Assembly: GCA_944382045.1 (NCBI GenBank)
Contig: CALWMT010000112.1
Location: forward strand, 1-7,943
Source of the DNA: an uncultured Enterocloster sp.
Lineage (GTDB): Bacteria; Bacillota; Clostridia; Lachnospirales; Lachnospiraceae
Reading direction: 5' to 3'
DNA length: 7,943 nt
Each line of letters starts with the position of its first letter. The stretch's first letter is position 1. Position numbers and translations under genes: made by a program. Below, piece by piece: positions 1 to 6,474 of the stretch. Under the pieces are notes generated by a model. The model was given only the letters and a program-made list of their open reading frames with translations, made no database searches and was not told where the DNA came from.

Positions 1-49
1 TGGGTCACGGGGATGTCTGGGCCTGGGGAGGAAGAACCTTTCAGGCGGG

Positions 50-397
50 TTAGCAGCTGCAGCAGCATCCGTCGCCAGCGCCGTCAGAGCAGCCGGGGCC
101 GTCAGGCCTTCCGGGACCCATGCCGCCGGGACCGCCCGGCCTTCCGGGACCGTCAGAGCCCGGTCCGCGGCCGTAGAGGGCGTCGTTGTAGCCGGTCCAA
201 TAGCCGTTGTGGAAGCCTTCGCGGTAGGCGTGGCGGCGCACGCCGGCGCAGATATCATTTCCCGGTCCCACACCGCCGGGGCCGGAGCCGCCCGGGCCTA
301 CACCGCCGGGACCTCCGGGGCCGGGCCTGCCGGGACGGCAGCTGGTACGGCAGCAGCAGGGACAGCAACAGCAGCAGCGGAATCTAAAATTACACAT
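50..397 (-). CDS. Cys/Gly/Pro-rich small protein, probable spore-coat component
   Basis: This 115-residue protein belongs to no family I can name. Sixteen residues are Cys, clustered at both ends: residues 2, 8-12, 14-16 and 20 near the start, and 103, 111-113 and 115 at the end. Two Gly/Pro-rich tracts (about 21-47 and 77-102) use short units such as GPGGVGPGGSGPGG; they resemble collagen but do not keep a strict G-x-y register. Between them is an aromatic segment, AYREGFHNGYWTGYNDAL (57-74). There is no signal peptide or membrane segment. The start at 397 is chosen because GGAGG (406-410 on the complement) lies 8 bases upstream; an in-frame ATG at 568 lies beyond the likely promoter. The gene is divergent from cotJABC, and its candidate promoter is sigma-K-like. 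I infer a coat or crust protein cross-linked through disulfides. The reading frame and start are well supported; the function is inference. Confidence 0.75.
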   Translation of the reverse strand: MCNFRFRCCCCCPCCCRTSCRPGRPGPGGPGGVGPGGSGPGGVGPGNDICAGVRRHAYREGFHNGYWTGYNDALYGRGPGSDGPGRPGGPGGMGPGRPDGPGCSDGAGDGCCCSC

Positions 398-456
398 ATA
401 GGGAACCTCCTTTTGCTTTGTTTGCGCAACCGTTGGTGATGATTGCGTTTGTACTA

Positions 457-484
457 TATCATATGGGACGGTAAGACAAAGTGT
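457..484 (-). promoter_or_regulatory. Candidate sigma-K-type promoter of the Cys-rich gene
   Basis: On the complement, CATATGATA (465-457) matches the sigma-K -10 pattern CATAnnnTA exactly. An AC (482-481, within ACAC at 484-481) lies 15 bases upstream, as expected for the short sigma-K -35 element. Transcription would start near 450, giving a leader of about 50 bases before the ATG at 397. A sigma-A reading (TTGTCT, 15 bases, TATAGT) has a short spacer and is less convincing. The pattern comes from Bacillus subtilis; its use here is inference. Confidence 0.45.
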
Positions 485-497
485 TACTGGCGGGAAG

Positions 498-547
498 CAG
501 CGGCAAAACCGCTGGCCTGAGCTGCTGCGCTGAACTGCTGTGCAGCT
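498..547. repeat. Small inverted repeats between the divergent coat promoters
   Basis: CAGCGG (498-503) and CCGCTG (509-514) form a 6-bp stem with a 5-base loop. AGCTGC (520-525) and GCAGCT (542-547) form a second, wider inverted repeat. Both lie between the two candidate -35 elements, so they are probably not in either transcript and could be protein-binding sites. There is no T-run to suggest a terminator. The segment is rich in GCTG, so chance pairing is likely. Confidence 0.25.
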
Positions 548-553
548 TTCTGT

Positions 554-581
554 CACCAGCCTCGGCATATTTCATAGACTA
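554..581 (+). promoter_or_regulatory. Candidate sigma-K-type promoter of the cotJ operon
   Basis: CATAGACTA (573-581) matches the sigma-K -10 pattern CATAnnnTA exactly. An AC at 555-556 (CACC, 554-557) lies 16 bases upstream, as expected for the -35 element. The start of transcription would be near 588, about 28 bases before the cotJA ATG. The same -10 also fits the sigma-E pattern CATACAnT apart from one base, but no sigma-E -35 (ATA-type) is seen at the right distance. In B. subtilis cotJ is transcribed by sigma-E, so either mother-cell factor is possible. Confidence 0.45.
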
Positions 582-615
582 TAGTAGAAAACAAAGTGAA
601 AGGAGCATCCGCTTT

Positions 616-975
616 ATGGATTCTTATACAGATGTGAGAGGGCAGTGCTGCGGAAGCGGCCGCCGGTCCTGGGAGACCCATCACCGGTGCTGTCCCTGTA
701 CGCCGCCTGCTGGCGGAGATATGCAGCCCATGCCATGGCCGGCTTGGGATATGGGCCAGGGAACCGTGCCCATCCCGACACCCTATGAGGGAGGCGCTTC
801 CTACGGATGTCCCGCGTCCGGCGCTGGTGTGCTGGAGCAGAATTATCCGGTGGCCATGGCCTACGTGCCCTGGCAGCAGTGGCAGAGCCCCTACGCGCCG
901 GAGCGCGGCCTGGCGCAGGGGACCATTTTCCCGGATCTGGATTTGATTTTTGCTTATGGGAGGTGCAGTAAATGA
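616..975 (+). CDS. cotJA: Spore coat-associated protein CotJA
   Basis: The protein has 119 residues. The C-terminal part (about 76-112) carries the CotJA core: MAYVPWQQW (81-89), then YAPERGLAQGTIFPDLD (93-109), matching the family pattern of a VPWQ motif followed by a GTIFP-type motif. CotJA is a small protein that, with CotJB and CotJC, is assembled into the coat of the forespore by the mother cell. The start at 616 has AAAGGAG (599-605) 10 bases upstream; a GTG at 481 in the same frame lies upstream of the probable promoter and is rejected. The protein is longer than typical CotJA (roughly 70-90 residues). The extra N-terminal part contains CC at 11-12, CCPC at 25-28 and a Met/Pro/Trp-rich stretch (36-56). 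The stop overlaps the cotJB start by 4 bases, so translation is probably coupled. Confidence 0.9.
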   Translation: MDSYTDVRGQCCGSGRRSWETHHRCCPCTPPAGGDMQPMPWPAWDMGQGTVPIPTPYEGGASYGCPASGAGVLEQNYPVAMAYVPWQQWQSPYAPERGLAQGTIFPDLDLIFAYGRCSK

Positions 976-1244
976 TGAATCCTGGATTTAACCCGTCCCG
1001 GGAGGCCATGCTGCAGCAGGTGAACCAGGCCAGCTTCGCCGCTGTGGAGGCCAATCTTTACCTGGACACCCATCCCTGCGACACCCAGGCTATGGCTTAT
1101 TTTAATCAGATGACAGAGGCGTATGAGAATGCAAGGAAGGCCTACGAGGCCCAGTTCGGCCCCCTGACGGCATCCGCCAGCCGGGAGAGCGCGTACTGGT
1201 CCTGGGTGGAAGACCCGTGGCCCTGGGAAGGAGGGAATGTCTGA
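972..1244 (+). CDS. cotJB: Spore coat protein CotJB
   Basis: This 90-residue protein matches CotJB along its whole length. Visible family marks are NLYLDTHPCD (28-37), a helix with regularly spaced Tyr/Ala (43-60), FGPLTA (62-67) and the C-terminal WSWVEDPWPWE (76-86). CotJB is a small partner of CotJC in the inner coat; it has no known catalytic role. Two adjacent ATG codons exist (972 and 975). The first is chosen because GGGAGG (958-963) is 8 bases away, against 11 for the second. It overlaps the end of cotJA by 4 bases (ATGA) and the start of cotJC by 1 base (TGATG), which indicates a translationally coupled operon. Confidence 0.93.
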   Translation: MMNPGFNPSREAMLQQVNQASFAAVEANLYLDTHPCDTQAMAYFNQMTEAYENARKAYEAQFGPLTASASRESAYWSWVEDPWPWEGGNV

Positions 1245-1864
1245 TGTGGATATATGAAAAGAGACTGCAGTTCCCGGTAAATATCAAGCAGCCGAACGCT
1301 AAGATGGCGCAGTTTATCATGAGCCAGTACGGCGGGCCCGACGGCGAGCTCGGCGCCTCCATGCGCTATCTGTCCCAGCGCTACGCCATGCCCTACAAGG
1401 AATGCAAGGCTGCCCTTACAGATATCGGAACCGAGGAGTTAGCCCATCTGGAGATAATAGCCGCCATCATCCACCAGCTCACCAAGGGGCTTTCCGCCAA
1501 GGAGCTGGAGGAGCAGGGGTTCGGCCCCTACTATATTGACCACACCACGGGCATATGGCCCCAGGCTGCAGGCGGCATCCCCTTCAATGCCTGCGAGTTC
1601 CAGTCCAAGGGGGACGTGATCACGGACCTCCACGAGGATCTGGCTGCAGAGCAGAAGGCCCGGAGCACCTACGACAACATCCTCCGCGTGGTGACGGACT
1701 ACGATGTGTGCGAGCCCATCAAGTACCTGCGGGAGCGGGAGGTGGTGCACTACCAGCGGTTCGGCGAGCTTCTTCGCATCACCCAGGAGAAGCTGGACAG
1801 CAGGAACTTCTACGCATTTAACCCGGCCTTTGACGGAAATGGGGCCGGCGTGACGGGAATGTAG
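1244..1864 (+). CDS. cotJC: Spore coat protein CotJC, manganese catalase family
   Basis: The 206-residue protein is a ferritin-like four-helix-bundle protein of the manganese catalase family. It begins MWIYEKRLQFPV, typical of CotJC. The five residues expected to bind the dimanganese centre are all present: Glu35 (in GPDGE), Glu65 and His68 (EELAH), Glu136 (AEQKAR) and His169 (REVVHY). The spacing agrees with that of Lactobacillus plantarum manganese catalase. It could therefore break down hydrogen peroxide at the spore surface, though catalytic activity of this copy is inferred. It is shorter than free-standing manganese catalases, as is usual for CotJC. The start at 1244 has AAGGAGGG (1228-1235) 8 bases upstream and shares one base with the cotJB stop. 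An in-frame ATG at 1217 lies upstream of that ribosome site and is rejected. It is the last gene of the operon and faces the terminator at 1881-1923. Confidence 0.95.
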   Translation: MWIYEKRLQFPVNIKQPNAKMAQFIMSQYGGPDGELGASMRYLSQRYAMPYKECKAALTDIGTEELAHLEIIAAIIHQLTKGLSAKELEEQGFGPYYIDHTTGIWPQAAGGIPFNACEFQSKGDVITDLHEDLAAEQKARSTYDNILRVVTDYDVCEPIKYLREREVVHYQRFGELLRITQEKLDSRNFYAFNPAFDGNGAGVTGM

Positions 1865-1880
1865 AGACAGCATACCCATA

Positions 1881-1923
1881 AAGGAAAAACAGAGCGGTAC
1901 AGCCCTTCGGCTATGCCGCTCTG
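1881..1923 (-). terminator. Intrinsic terminator between convergent genes
   Basis: Bases 1890-1904 and 1909-1923 form a 15-position stem with one C-A mismatch and one G-T wobble, closed by a 4-base CTTC loop. On the complement it is followed directly by TTTTT (1889-1885) and then CCTT, so it terminates the long leftward gene, whose stop is at 1933. Read rightward, the same hairpin lies 25 bases past the cotJC stop but lacks a good T-run, so it would be weaker for cotJ. Confidence 0.85.
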
Positions 1924-1932
1924 AGGTGTGTC

Positions 1933-4900
1933 TTACGCGCTCCGCCCCTCGCTCTTTTCTTTTTCCATCTCTTTTTTCAGATTCTTCTGTGCTGTGGCCA
2001 GCATGAGCTTGATGCGGTTTAACTGGTTCACCTCGCTGGCGCCCGGATCGTAGTCCACGGCGATGATGTTGGACTGGGGATAGTTGCGCCGCAGCTCCTT
2101 GATGACGCCCTTGCCCACGATGTGGTTGGGCAGGCAGCCGAAGGGCTGGGTGCAGATAATGTTCTCCACGCCGCTGTGAATGAGCTCCAGCATCTCCCCG
2201 GTGAGGAACCACCCCTCGCCGGTCTGGTTGCCCAGGGACACAAAGCCCTTGGCCATGTCCGCCAGCTGGCGGATGTCGGAGGGCGGGGTGAAATGCCGGC
2301 TTGCGGCAAATTCCTTCTTGGCTGCTCTGCGGAAATACTCTAAGAGGGCGATCCCCGCATTGCACAGATAGGCGGTGGACTTCTTGGTGCCCAGGTGATC
2401 CGCCTTGAAATTGCTGTTGTAGAAGCAGTAAAGGAGGAAGTCCATCAGGTCGGGCATCACGGCCTCGGCCCCCTCGGCCTCCAGAAGCTCCACCACGTGG
2501 TTGTTGGCCAGAGGGGAGAATTTCACCAGAATTTCTCCTACGATGCCCACCTTGGGCTTCTTTATGTCAAGCCGGGGCAGGGCGTCAAAGTCCCGGATAA
2601 TGCCCCGGATGTTCCGGGTGAATTCCATCATGGCCGCACTGCGCTTGGACAGGGAGGCGATGCAGCGGGCCTTCCACTTCTCATGGAGGGCGTTGGCGCT
2701 GCCCGGCTCCGCCTCGTAGGGCCTGGTGGCGTAGAGCACCCGCATGAAGATGTCCCCGTAGACAATGGCCTGCATGGCCTTGGTCAGCAGAGGCACCGTG
2801 AAGGTGAAGCCGGGATTGGTCTCCATGCCGTTGGCATTTACCGAGATCACAGGGATCTGGGACATGCCCGCCTTGTCAAGGGCCCGGCGGATAAAGCCTA
2901 TGTAGTTGGAGGCCCGGCAGCCGCCGCCGGTCTGGCTCATGAAAATGGCTGTGTGGTCCAGATCGTATTTGCCGGACAGCAGGGCGTCCATAATCTGCCC
3001 GATCACGATGAGGGAGGGATAGCAGGCGTCATTGTTCACGTACTGCAGCCCCACGTCGATGGCGTTCCGGTTGTGGTTCTGGAGCACCTCCACCTTGTAG
3101 CCGAAGGCCCGGATGGCGGGCTCTAGGAGATCAAAGTGGATGGGCGACATCTGGGGACAGAGAAGGGTGTAGTCCTTCTTCATATCCTTGGTAAAGAGCA
3201 CCCGGTGGTAGGCGCTGGAGACCACCTTCCGCTGATAATGCCTCTGATCCCGCACCCGAAGGGCGGCGATGAGGGAGCGGATGCGGATCCGCGCGGCCCC
3301 CAGGTTGTTCACCTCGTCAATCTTGAGCACGGTGTAAATCTTTCCTGAGTGGGTCAAAATATCGGAGACCTGATCCGTGGTCACAGCGTCCAAGCCGCAG
3401 CCAAAGGAATTGAGCTGTATTAAATCCAGGTTATCCTGGGTCTTCACAAAGCTTGCGGCCGCGTAGAGCCGGGAGTGGTACATCCACTGATCCGTCACCA
3501 CCAGGGGACGCTCCACATCCCCCAGGTGGGAGACAGAGTCCTCGGTGAGAACGGCAAAGCCGTAGGAGGTGATGAGCTCCGGAATGCCGTGGTGGATCTC
3601 CGGATCCACATGGTAGGGCCGCCCCGCTAAGACGATGCCCCGCCTGCCGTGCTCCTTCATCCAGGCCAGAGTTTCCTCGCCCTTCTTCTCCATATCCTTC
3701 CGGGAGGCAATGAGCTCCTCCCAGGCGGCGTGGGCCGCCATCTTCACCTCGGCGGCGGGAATCTGGAAGGCCTTGGTGAATTCCTTCACCAGGGCATTCG
3801 TGAGAATCTCCTCATTGGTAAAGGCCATGAAGGGATTCATAAAGCGCACATTTTCCTCGCCCAGGGCCTCCACGTTGTTCTTGATGTTCTCCGCGTAGGA
3901 GGTGACCATGGGGCAGTTGTAGTGGTTGCCGGCCTCCGGGGTCTCATTCCTCTCATAGGGAATGCAGGGGTAGAAGATGAACTTCACGCCCTGGAGGATG
4001 AGCCAGGAAATGTGTCCGTGGACCAGCTTGGCCGGGTAGCACTCGGACTCGCTGGGGATGGACTCAATGCCCAGCTCGTAAATCTGCCGGGTGGACTGGG
4101 GGGAGAGCTGGACGCGGAAGCGCAGCTTCTCAAAGAAGACCGCCCAGAAGGGGAAGTTCTCGTACATGTTGAGCACCCGGGGAATGCCCACCACGCCCCG
4201 GTCCGCCTTGTCTAAGGGAAGGGGCTCGTAGTCGAACATCCGGTGGTATTTGTAGTCAAAGAGGTTGGGAACCTCTTTTTTTGATTTCTCCATGCCCAGG
4301 CCGCGCTCGCAGCGGTTGCCGGAGATAAAGCGGCGGCCGCTTCCGAACTGGTTGACGGTGAGGACGCAGTGGTTGTTGCAGCCCTTGCACCGGGCCATGG
4401 AGGTGGTATATTTTAAGGAAATAATCTTGTCTAAGGGCAGCATGGAGGTCGCCTGCTCCCCGCCCATGTGATACCGCTCCCTGGCGATGAGGGCCGCGCC
4501 GAAGGCGCCCATGATGCCGGCGATGTCCGGGCGGACCGCCTCGCAGCCGGAGATCTTCTCGAAGCTGCGCAGCACCGCGTCATTGTAGAAGGTGCCGCCC
4601 TGAACCACCACGTGCTGGCCCAGATCCGAGGGGCGGGTGATCTTGATTACCTTAAATAAAGCGTTTTTGATCACAGAGTAGGCAAGGCCTGCGGAGATGT
4701 CCGCCACGGATGCGCCCTCCTTCTGGGCCTGCTTTACGTTGGAGTTCATGAACACAGTGCAGCGCGTGCCCAGATCCGTGGGGTTCTTGGCAAAGAGGGC
4801 TTCCTTGGCGAAGTCCTCCACGCTGTAGTTGAGGCTCTTGGCAAAGGTCTCAATAAAGGATCCGCAGCCCGAGGAGCAGGCCTCATTTAACTGCACGCTG

Positions 4901-6219
4901 TCCACGGTGCCGTCCTTGATCTTGATGCACTTCATGTCCTGGCCGCCGATGTCCAGGATGCAGTCCACGTCCGGCTCAAAGAAGGCCGCCGCATAGTAGT
5001 GGGAGATGGTCTCCACCTCCCCCTCGTCCAGCATCAGGGCGGCTTTTAAGAGGGCCTCCCCGTAGCCGGTGGAGCAGGACCAGGCGATGCGGGCCTTCTC
5101 GGGGAGTTCATCCCTTATCTCCTTCATGGCTCGGATGGCTGTGGCCAGGGGGCTTCCGTTGTTGTTGTCATAAAAGCGGTAGAGGAGGCTTCCGTCCTCG
5201 CCCACCAAAGCCACCTTGGTGGTGGTGGATCCGGCGTCGATGCCTAAGTAGCAGCAGCCCTCATAGGAGGAGAGGTCCGCAGACTTCACGCTGCTGTCCG
5301 CGTGCCGCTTTACAAAAGCGTCGTACTCCTCCTGGTTTTTAAACAGGGGCTCCATCCGCTTAACCTCAAACTCCATCTTGATGCCGCCGGAAAGGGCGGC
5401 GATCATGTCGTCCAGCTCCACAGCCTCCTGCCCCTCCTGGGGGTTCATAGCCGCGCCCACGGCGGCGAAGAGGTGGGAGTGCTCCGGGGCAATAGTCTGC
5501 TCCGGGGTCAGGCGCAGGGTGCGCACAAAGGCAGCCCGAAGCTCCGGGAGAAAGTGAAGGGGGCCTCCCAGGAAGGCCACATTTCCCCGGATGGGCTTGC
5601 CGCAGGCCAGGCCGCTGATGGTCTGGTTGACCACAGCCTGGAAGATGGAGGCGGCTAAGTCCTCACGGGTGGCGCCCTCGTTGATTAAGGGCTGAATATC
5701 GGACTTGGCGAACACGCCGCAGCGGGCGGCGATGGGGTAGATAGCCTTGTAGCTCTTGGCGTACTCATTGAGCCCGGCGGCGTCGGTCTGAAGCAGGGAC
5801 GCCATCTGATCGATGAAGGAGCCTGTGCCTCCGGCGCAGATGCCGTTCATGCGCTGGTCAATGCCGCCGGTGAAATAGATGATCTTCGCGTCCTCTCCGC
5901 CCAGCTCAATGGCCACGTCGGTCTGGGGCGCGTAGTCCTGGAGGGCGGAGGCCACAGCCACCACCTCCTGGACAAAGGGCACCTTTAAATGAGAGGAGAG
6001 CGTGAGGCCGCCGGATCCTGTGATCACGGGAAGCACCCTTGCGGGGCCGGTCTTCTCCCTGGCCTCCCTAAGCAGGTCCGCCAGAGTCTCCTGTATATTT
6101 GCGTAATGGCGCCGGTAATCGGAAAATATTATATGAAGGTCCCCGTCAAGCAGGGCAACTTTTACAGTGGTGGAACCAATATCGATTCCCAGGGTATATG
6201 TAGTAGATGTCTCAGTCAT
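1933..6219 (-). CDS. Tandem activase and 2-hydroxyacyl-CoA dehydratase-like fusion protein
   Basis: The protein has 1428 residues and no signal or membrane segment, so it is cytoplasmic. Activase domain 1 (about 8-258) shows the ATPase motifs GIDIGSTTVK (11-20) and ELGGEDAK (105-112). Activase domain 2 (about 323-580) repeats them as GIDAGSTTTK (326-335) and DIGGQDMK (423-430). Each domain has the Cys pair that holds the bridging [4Fe-4S] cluster in HgdC: 128/167 and 448/487. Next comes C-x2-C-x3-C (611, 614, 618) with Cys637. A DUF2229/COG3580-like module (about 674-985) and a COG3581-like module (about 1015-1410) follow, with family motifs around Cys727, Cys752, Cys1066, Cys1101 and Cys1362. 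HgdC-type activases use ATP to push one electron at low potential into a dehydratase; here activator and dehydratase-like parts are in one chain. Length and order match proteins often annotated as acyl-CoA dehydratase activase in Clostridia. No CoA-transferase, separate HgdA/HgdB or electron-transfer gene is next to it, so the substrate is unknown. The ATG at 6219 is the only nearby ATG in frame, but its ribosome site is distant. Confidence 0.92.
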   Translation of the reverse strand: MTETSTTYTLGIDIGSTTVKVALLDGDLHIIFSDYRRHYANIQETLADLLREAREKTGPARVLPVITGSGGLTLSSHLKVPFVQEVVAVASALQDYAPQTDVAIELGGEDAKIIYFTGGIDQRMNGICAGGTGSFIDQMASLLQTDAAGLNEYAKSYKAIYPIAARCGVFAKSDIQPLINEGATREDLAASIFQAVVNQTISGLACGKPIRGNVAFLGGPLHFLPELRAAFVRTLRLTPEQTIAPEHSHLFAAVGAAMNPQEGQEAVELDDMIAALSGGIKMEFEVKRMEPLFKNQEEYDAFVKRHADSSVKSADLSSYEGCCYLGIDAGSTTTKVALVGEDGSLLYRFYDNNNGSPLATAIRAMKEIRDELPEKARIAWSCSTGYGEALLKAALMLDEGEVETISHYYAAAFFEPDVDCILDIGGQDMKCIKIKDGTVDSVQLNEACSSGCGSFIETFAKSLNYSVEDFAKEALFAKNPTDLGTRCTVFMNSNVKQAQKEGASVADISAGLAYSVIKNALFKVIKITRPSDLGQHVVVQGGTFYNDAVLRSFEKISGCEAVRPDIAGIMGAFGAALIARERYHMGGEQATSMLPLDKIISLKYTTSMARCKGCNNHCVLTVNQFGSGRRFISGNRCERGLGMEKSKKEVPNLFDYKYHRMFDYEPLPLDKADRGVVGIPRVLNMYENFPFWAVFFEKLRFRVQLSPQSTRQIYELGIESIPSESECYPAKLVHGHISWLILQGVKFIFYPCIPYERNETPEAGNHYNCPMVTSYAENIKNNVEALGEENVRFMNPFMAFTNEEILTNALVKEFTKAFQIPAAEVKMAAHAAWEELIASRKDMEKKGEETLAWMKEHGRRGIVLAGRPYHVDPEIHHGIPELITSYGFAVLTEDSVSHLGDVERPLVVTDQWMYHSRLYAAASFVKTQDNLDLIQLNSFGCGLDAVTTDQVSDILTHSGKIYTVLKIDEVNNLGAARIRIRSLIAALRVRDQRHYQRKVVSSAYHRVLFTKDMKKDYTLLCPQMSPIHFDLLEPAIRAFGYKVEVLQNHNRNAIDVGLQYVNNDACYPSLIVIGQIMDALLSGKYDLDHTAIFMSQTGGGCRASNYIGFIRRALDKAGMSQIPVISVNANGMETNPGFTFTVPLLTKAMQAIVYGDIFMRVLYATRPYEAEPGSANALHEKWKARCIASLSKRSAAMMEFTRNIRGIIRDFDALPRLDIKKPKVGIVGEILVKFSPLANNHVVELLEAEGAEAVMPDLMDFLLYCFYNSNFKADHLGTKKSTAYLCNAGIALLEYFRRAAKKEFAASRHFTPPSDIRQLADMAKGFVSLGNQTGEGWFLTGEMLELIHSGVENIICTQPFGCLPNHIVGKGVIKELRRNYPQSNIIAVDYDPGASEVNQLNRIKLMLATAQKNLKKEMEKEKSEGRSA

Positions 6220-6247
6220 ATCTTCGGGCAGAGCCCTGTCCTCCTTT
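6220..6247 (-). promoter_or_regulatory. Unusual ribosome site with hairpin spacer
   Basis: On the complement AAAGGAGG (6247-6240) is a very strong ribosome site, but 20 bases separate it from the ATG at 6219. Between them GGGC (6236-6233) and GCCC (6229-6226) can pair around a 3-base loop. Folding them out leaves 9 bases, a normal distance. Alternatively, an in-frame CTG at 6231-6229 sits 8 bases from GGAGG and could be the real start, adding four residues (first decoded as Met). The sequence does not decide between these. Confidence 0.5.
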
Positions 6248-6330
6248 GCAGCATGCGGTTTCGCAGAACGCGCCCACTAAAGCATCCTACAGTTTAACAT
6301 AAAACTTCGCGAAATACAATTGGAAGGTAT

Positions 6331-6350
6331 TGTTAAAAAAGTGTTAAAAA
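6331..6350. repeat. Direct repeat TGTTAAAAA in the divergent intergenic region
   Basis: TGTTAAAAA occurs at 6331-6339 and again at 6342-6350, an 11-base step of about one helical turn. On the complement each copy reads TTTTTAACA, so each holds a TTAACA that could act as a -35 element for the leftward gene. No good -10 stands 16-18 bases from either copy. The pair may be a regulator site on one face of the helix, or simply AT-rich sequence. Confidence 0.3.
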
Positions 6351-6364
6351 TAATAGCGAAAATC

Positions 6365-6377
6365 TGCGTTAACCGCA
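6365..6377. repeat. Near-perfect palindrome, possible operator
   Basis: TGCGTTAACCGCA (6365-6377) is a palindrome apart from one mismatched pair (T6369 against C6373). It lies about 50-60 bases upstream of the likely start of transcription of the AraC-family gene, a common place for an activator or repressor site. No regulator can be assigned from the sequence. Confidence 0.25.
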
Positions 6378-6390
6378 TCAAAAACCGGAG

Positions 6391-6419
6391 CTTGTATATT
6401 TTCCCAATATCATATACAA
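6391..6419 (-). promoter_or_regulatory. Opposite-strand reading of the same promoter, for the long leftward gene
   Basis: Because of the inverted repeat, the complement also reads TTGTAT (6419-6414), 17 bases, TACAAG (6396-6391). The -10 is one base worse than on the forward strand. A transcript would start near 6384 and have a leader of about 165 bases before the ATG at 6219. A nearer alternative, TTGTAT (6319-6314), 17 bases, TAAACT (6296-6291), has a poorer -10. I cannot tell which serves the leftward gene. Confidence 0.35.
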
Positions 6420-6420
6420 T
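6392..6420 (+). promoter_or_regulatory. Sigma-A promoter of the AraC-family gene
   Basis: TTGTAT (6392-6397), a 17-base spacer and TACAAT (6415-6420) form a sigma-A-type promoter. The -10 matches TATAAT in five of six bases and the -35 keeps TTG. Transcription would start near 6427, leaving about 48 bases before the GTG start. The two elements sit in an inverted repeat, TTGTATAT (6392-6399) and ATATACAA (6412-6419), so the site could also be a regulator operator. Confidence 0.6.
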
Positions 6421-6474
6421 AGATTTGTGAATGTTCGCGGTGGTGACGTCTAAGACAGATGGGGAGAAGAAGGA

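Noticed and set aside
77..330. Repeated GC-rich units suggesting a CRISPR or tandem array
   Set aside because: The repeats are the codons of short Gly/Pro units in the coat-like protein; they vary in length and have no unique spacers.
13..387. Arg/Ser-rich open frame on the forward strand
   Set aside because: It is antisense to the Gly/Pro/Cys-rich gene; its Arg/Ser/Gly composition is what Gly/Pro codons give when read backwards.
398..568. Longer N-terminus of the Cys-rich gene (ATG at 568)
   Set aside because: It would cross the likely promoter at 457-484 and lacks a ribosome site, while the ATG at 397 has GGAGG at 8 bases.
1439..2365. 308-codon open frame on the complement
   Set aside because: It crosses cotJC antisense, the terminator and the end of the long fusion gene in another frame. 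It has no ribosome site and no recognisable domain; it is a by-product of GC-rich coding sequence.
2395..5658. Several forward open frames of 60-240 codons inside the long fusion gene
   Set aside because: All are antisense to a 1428-residue protein with continuous family motifs. They are His/Gly/Val-rich, as expected for reverse reading, and have no domains.
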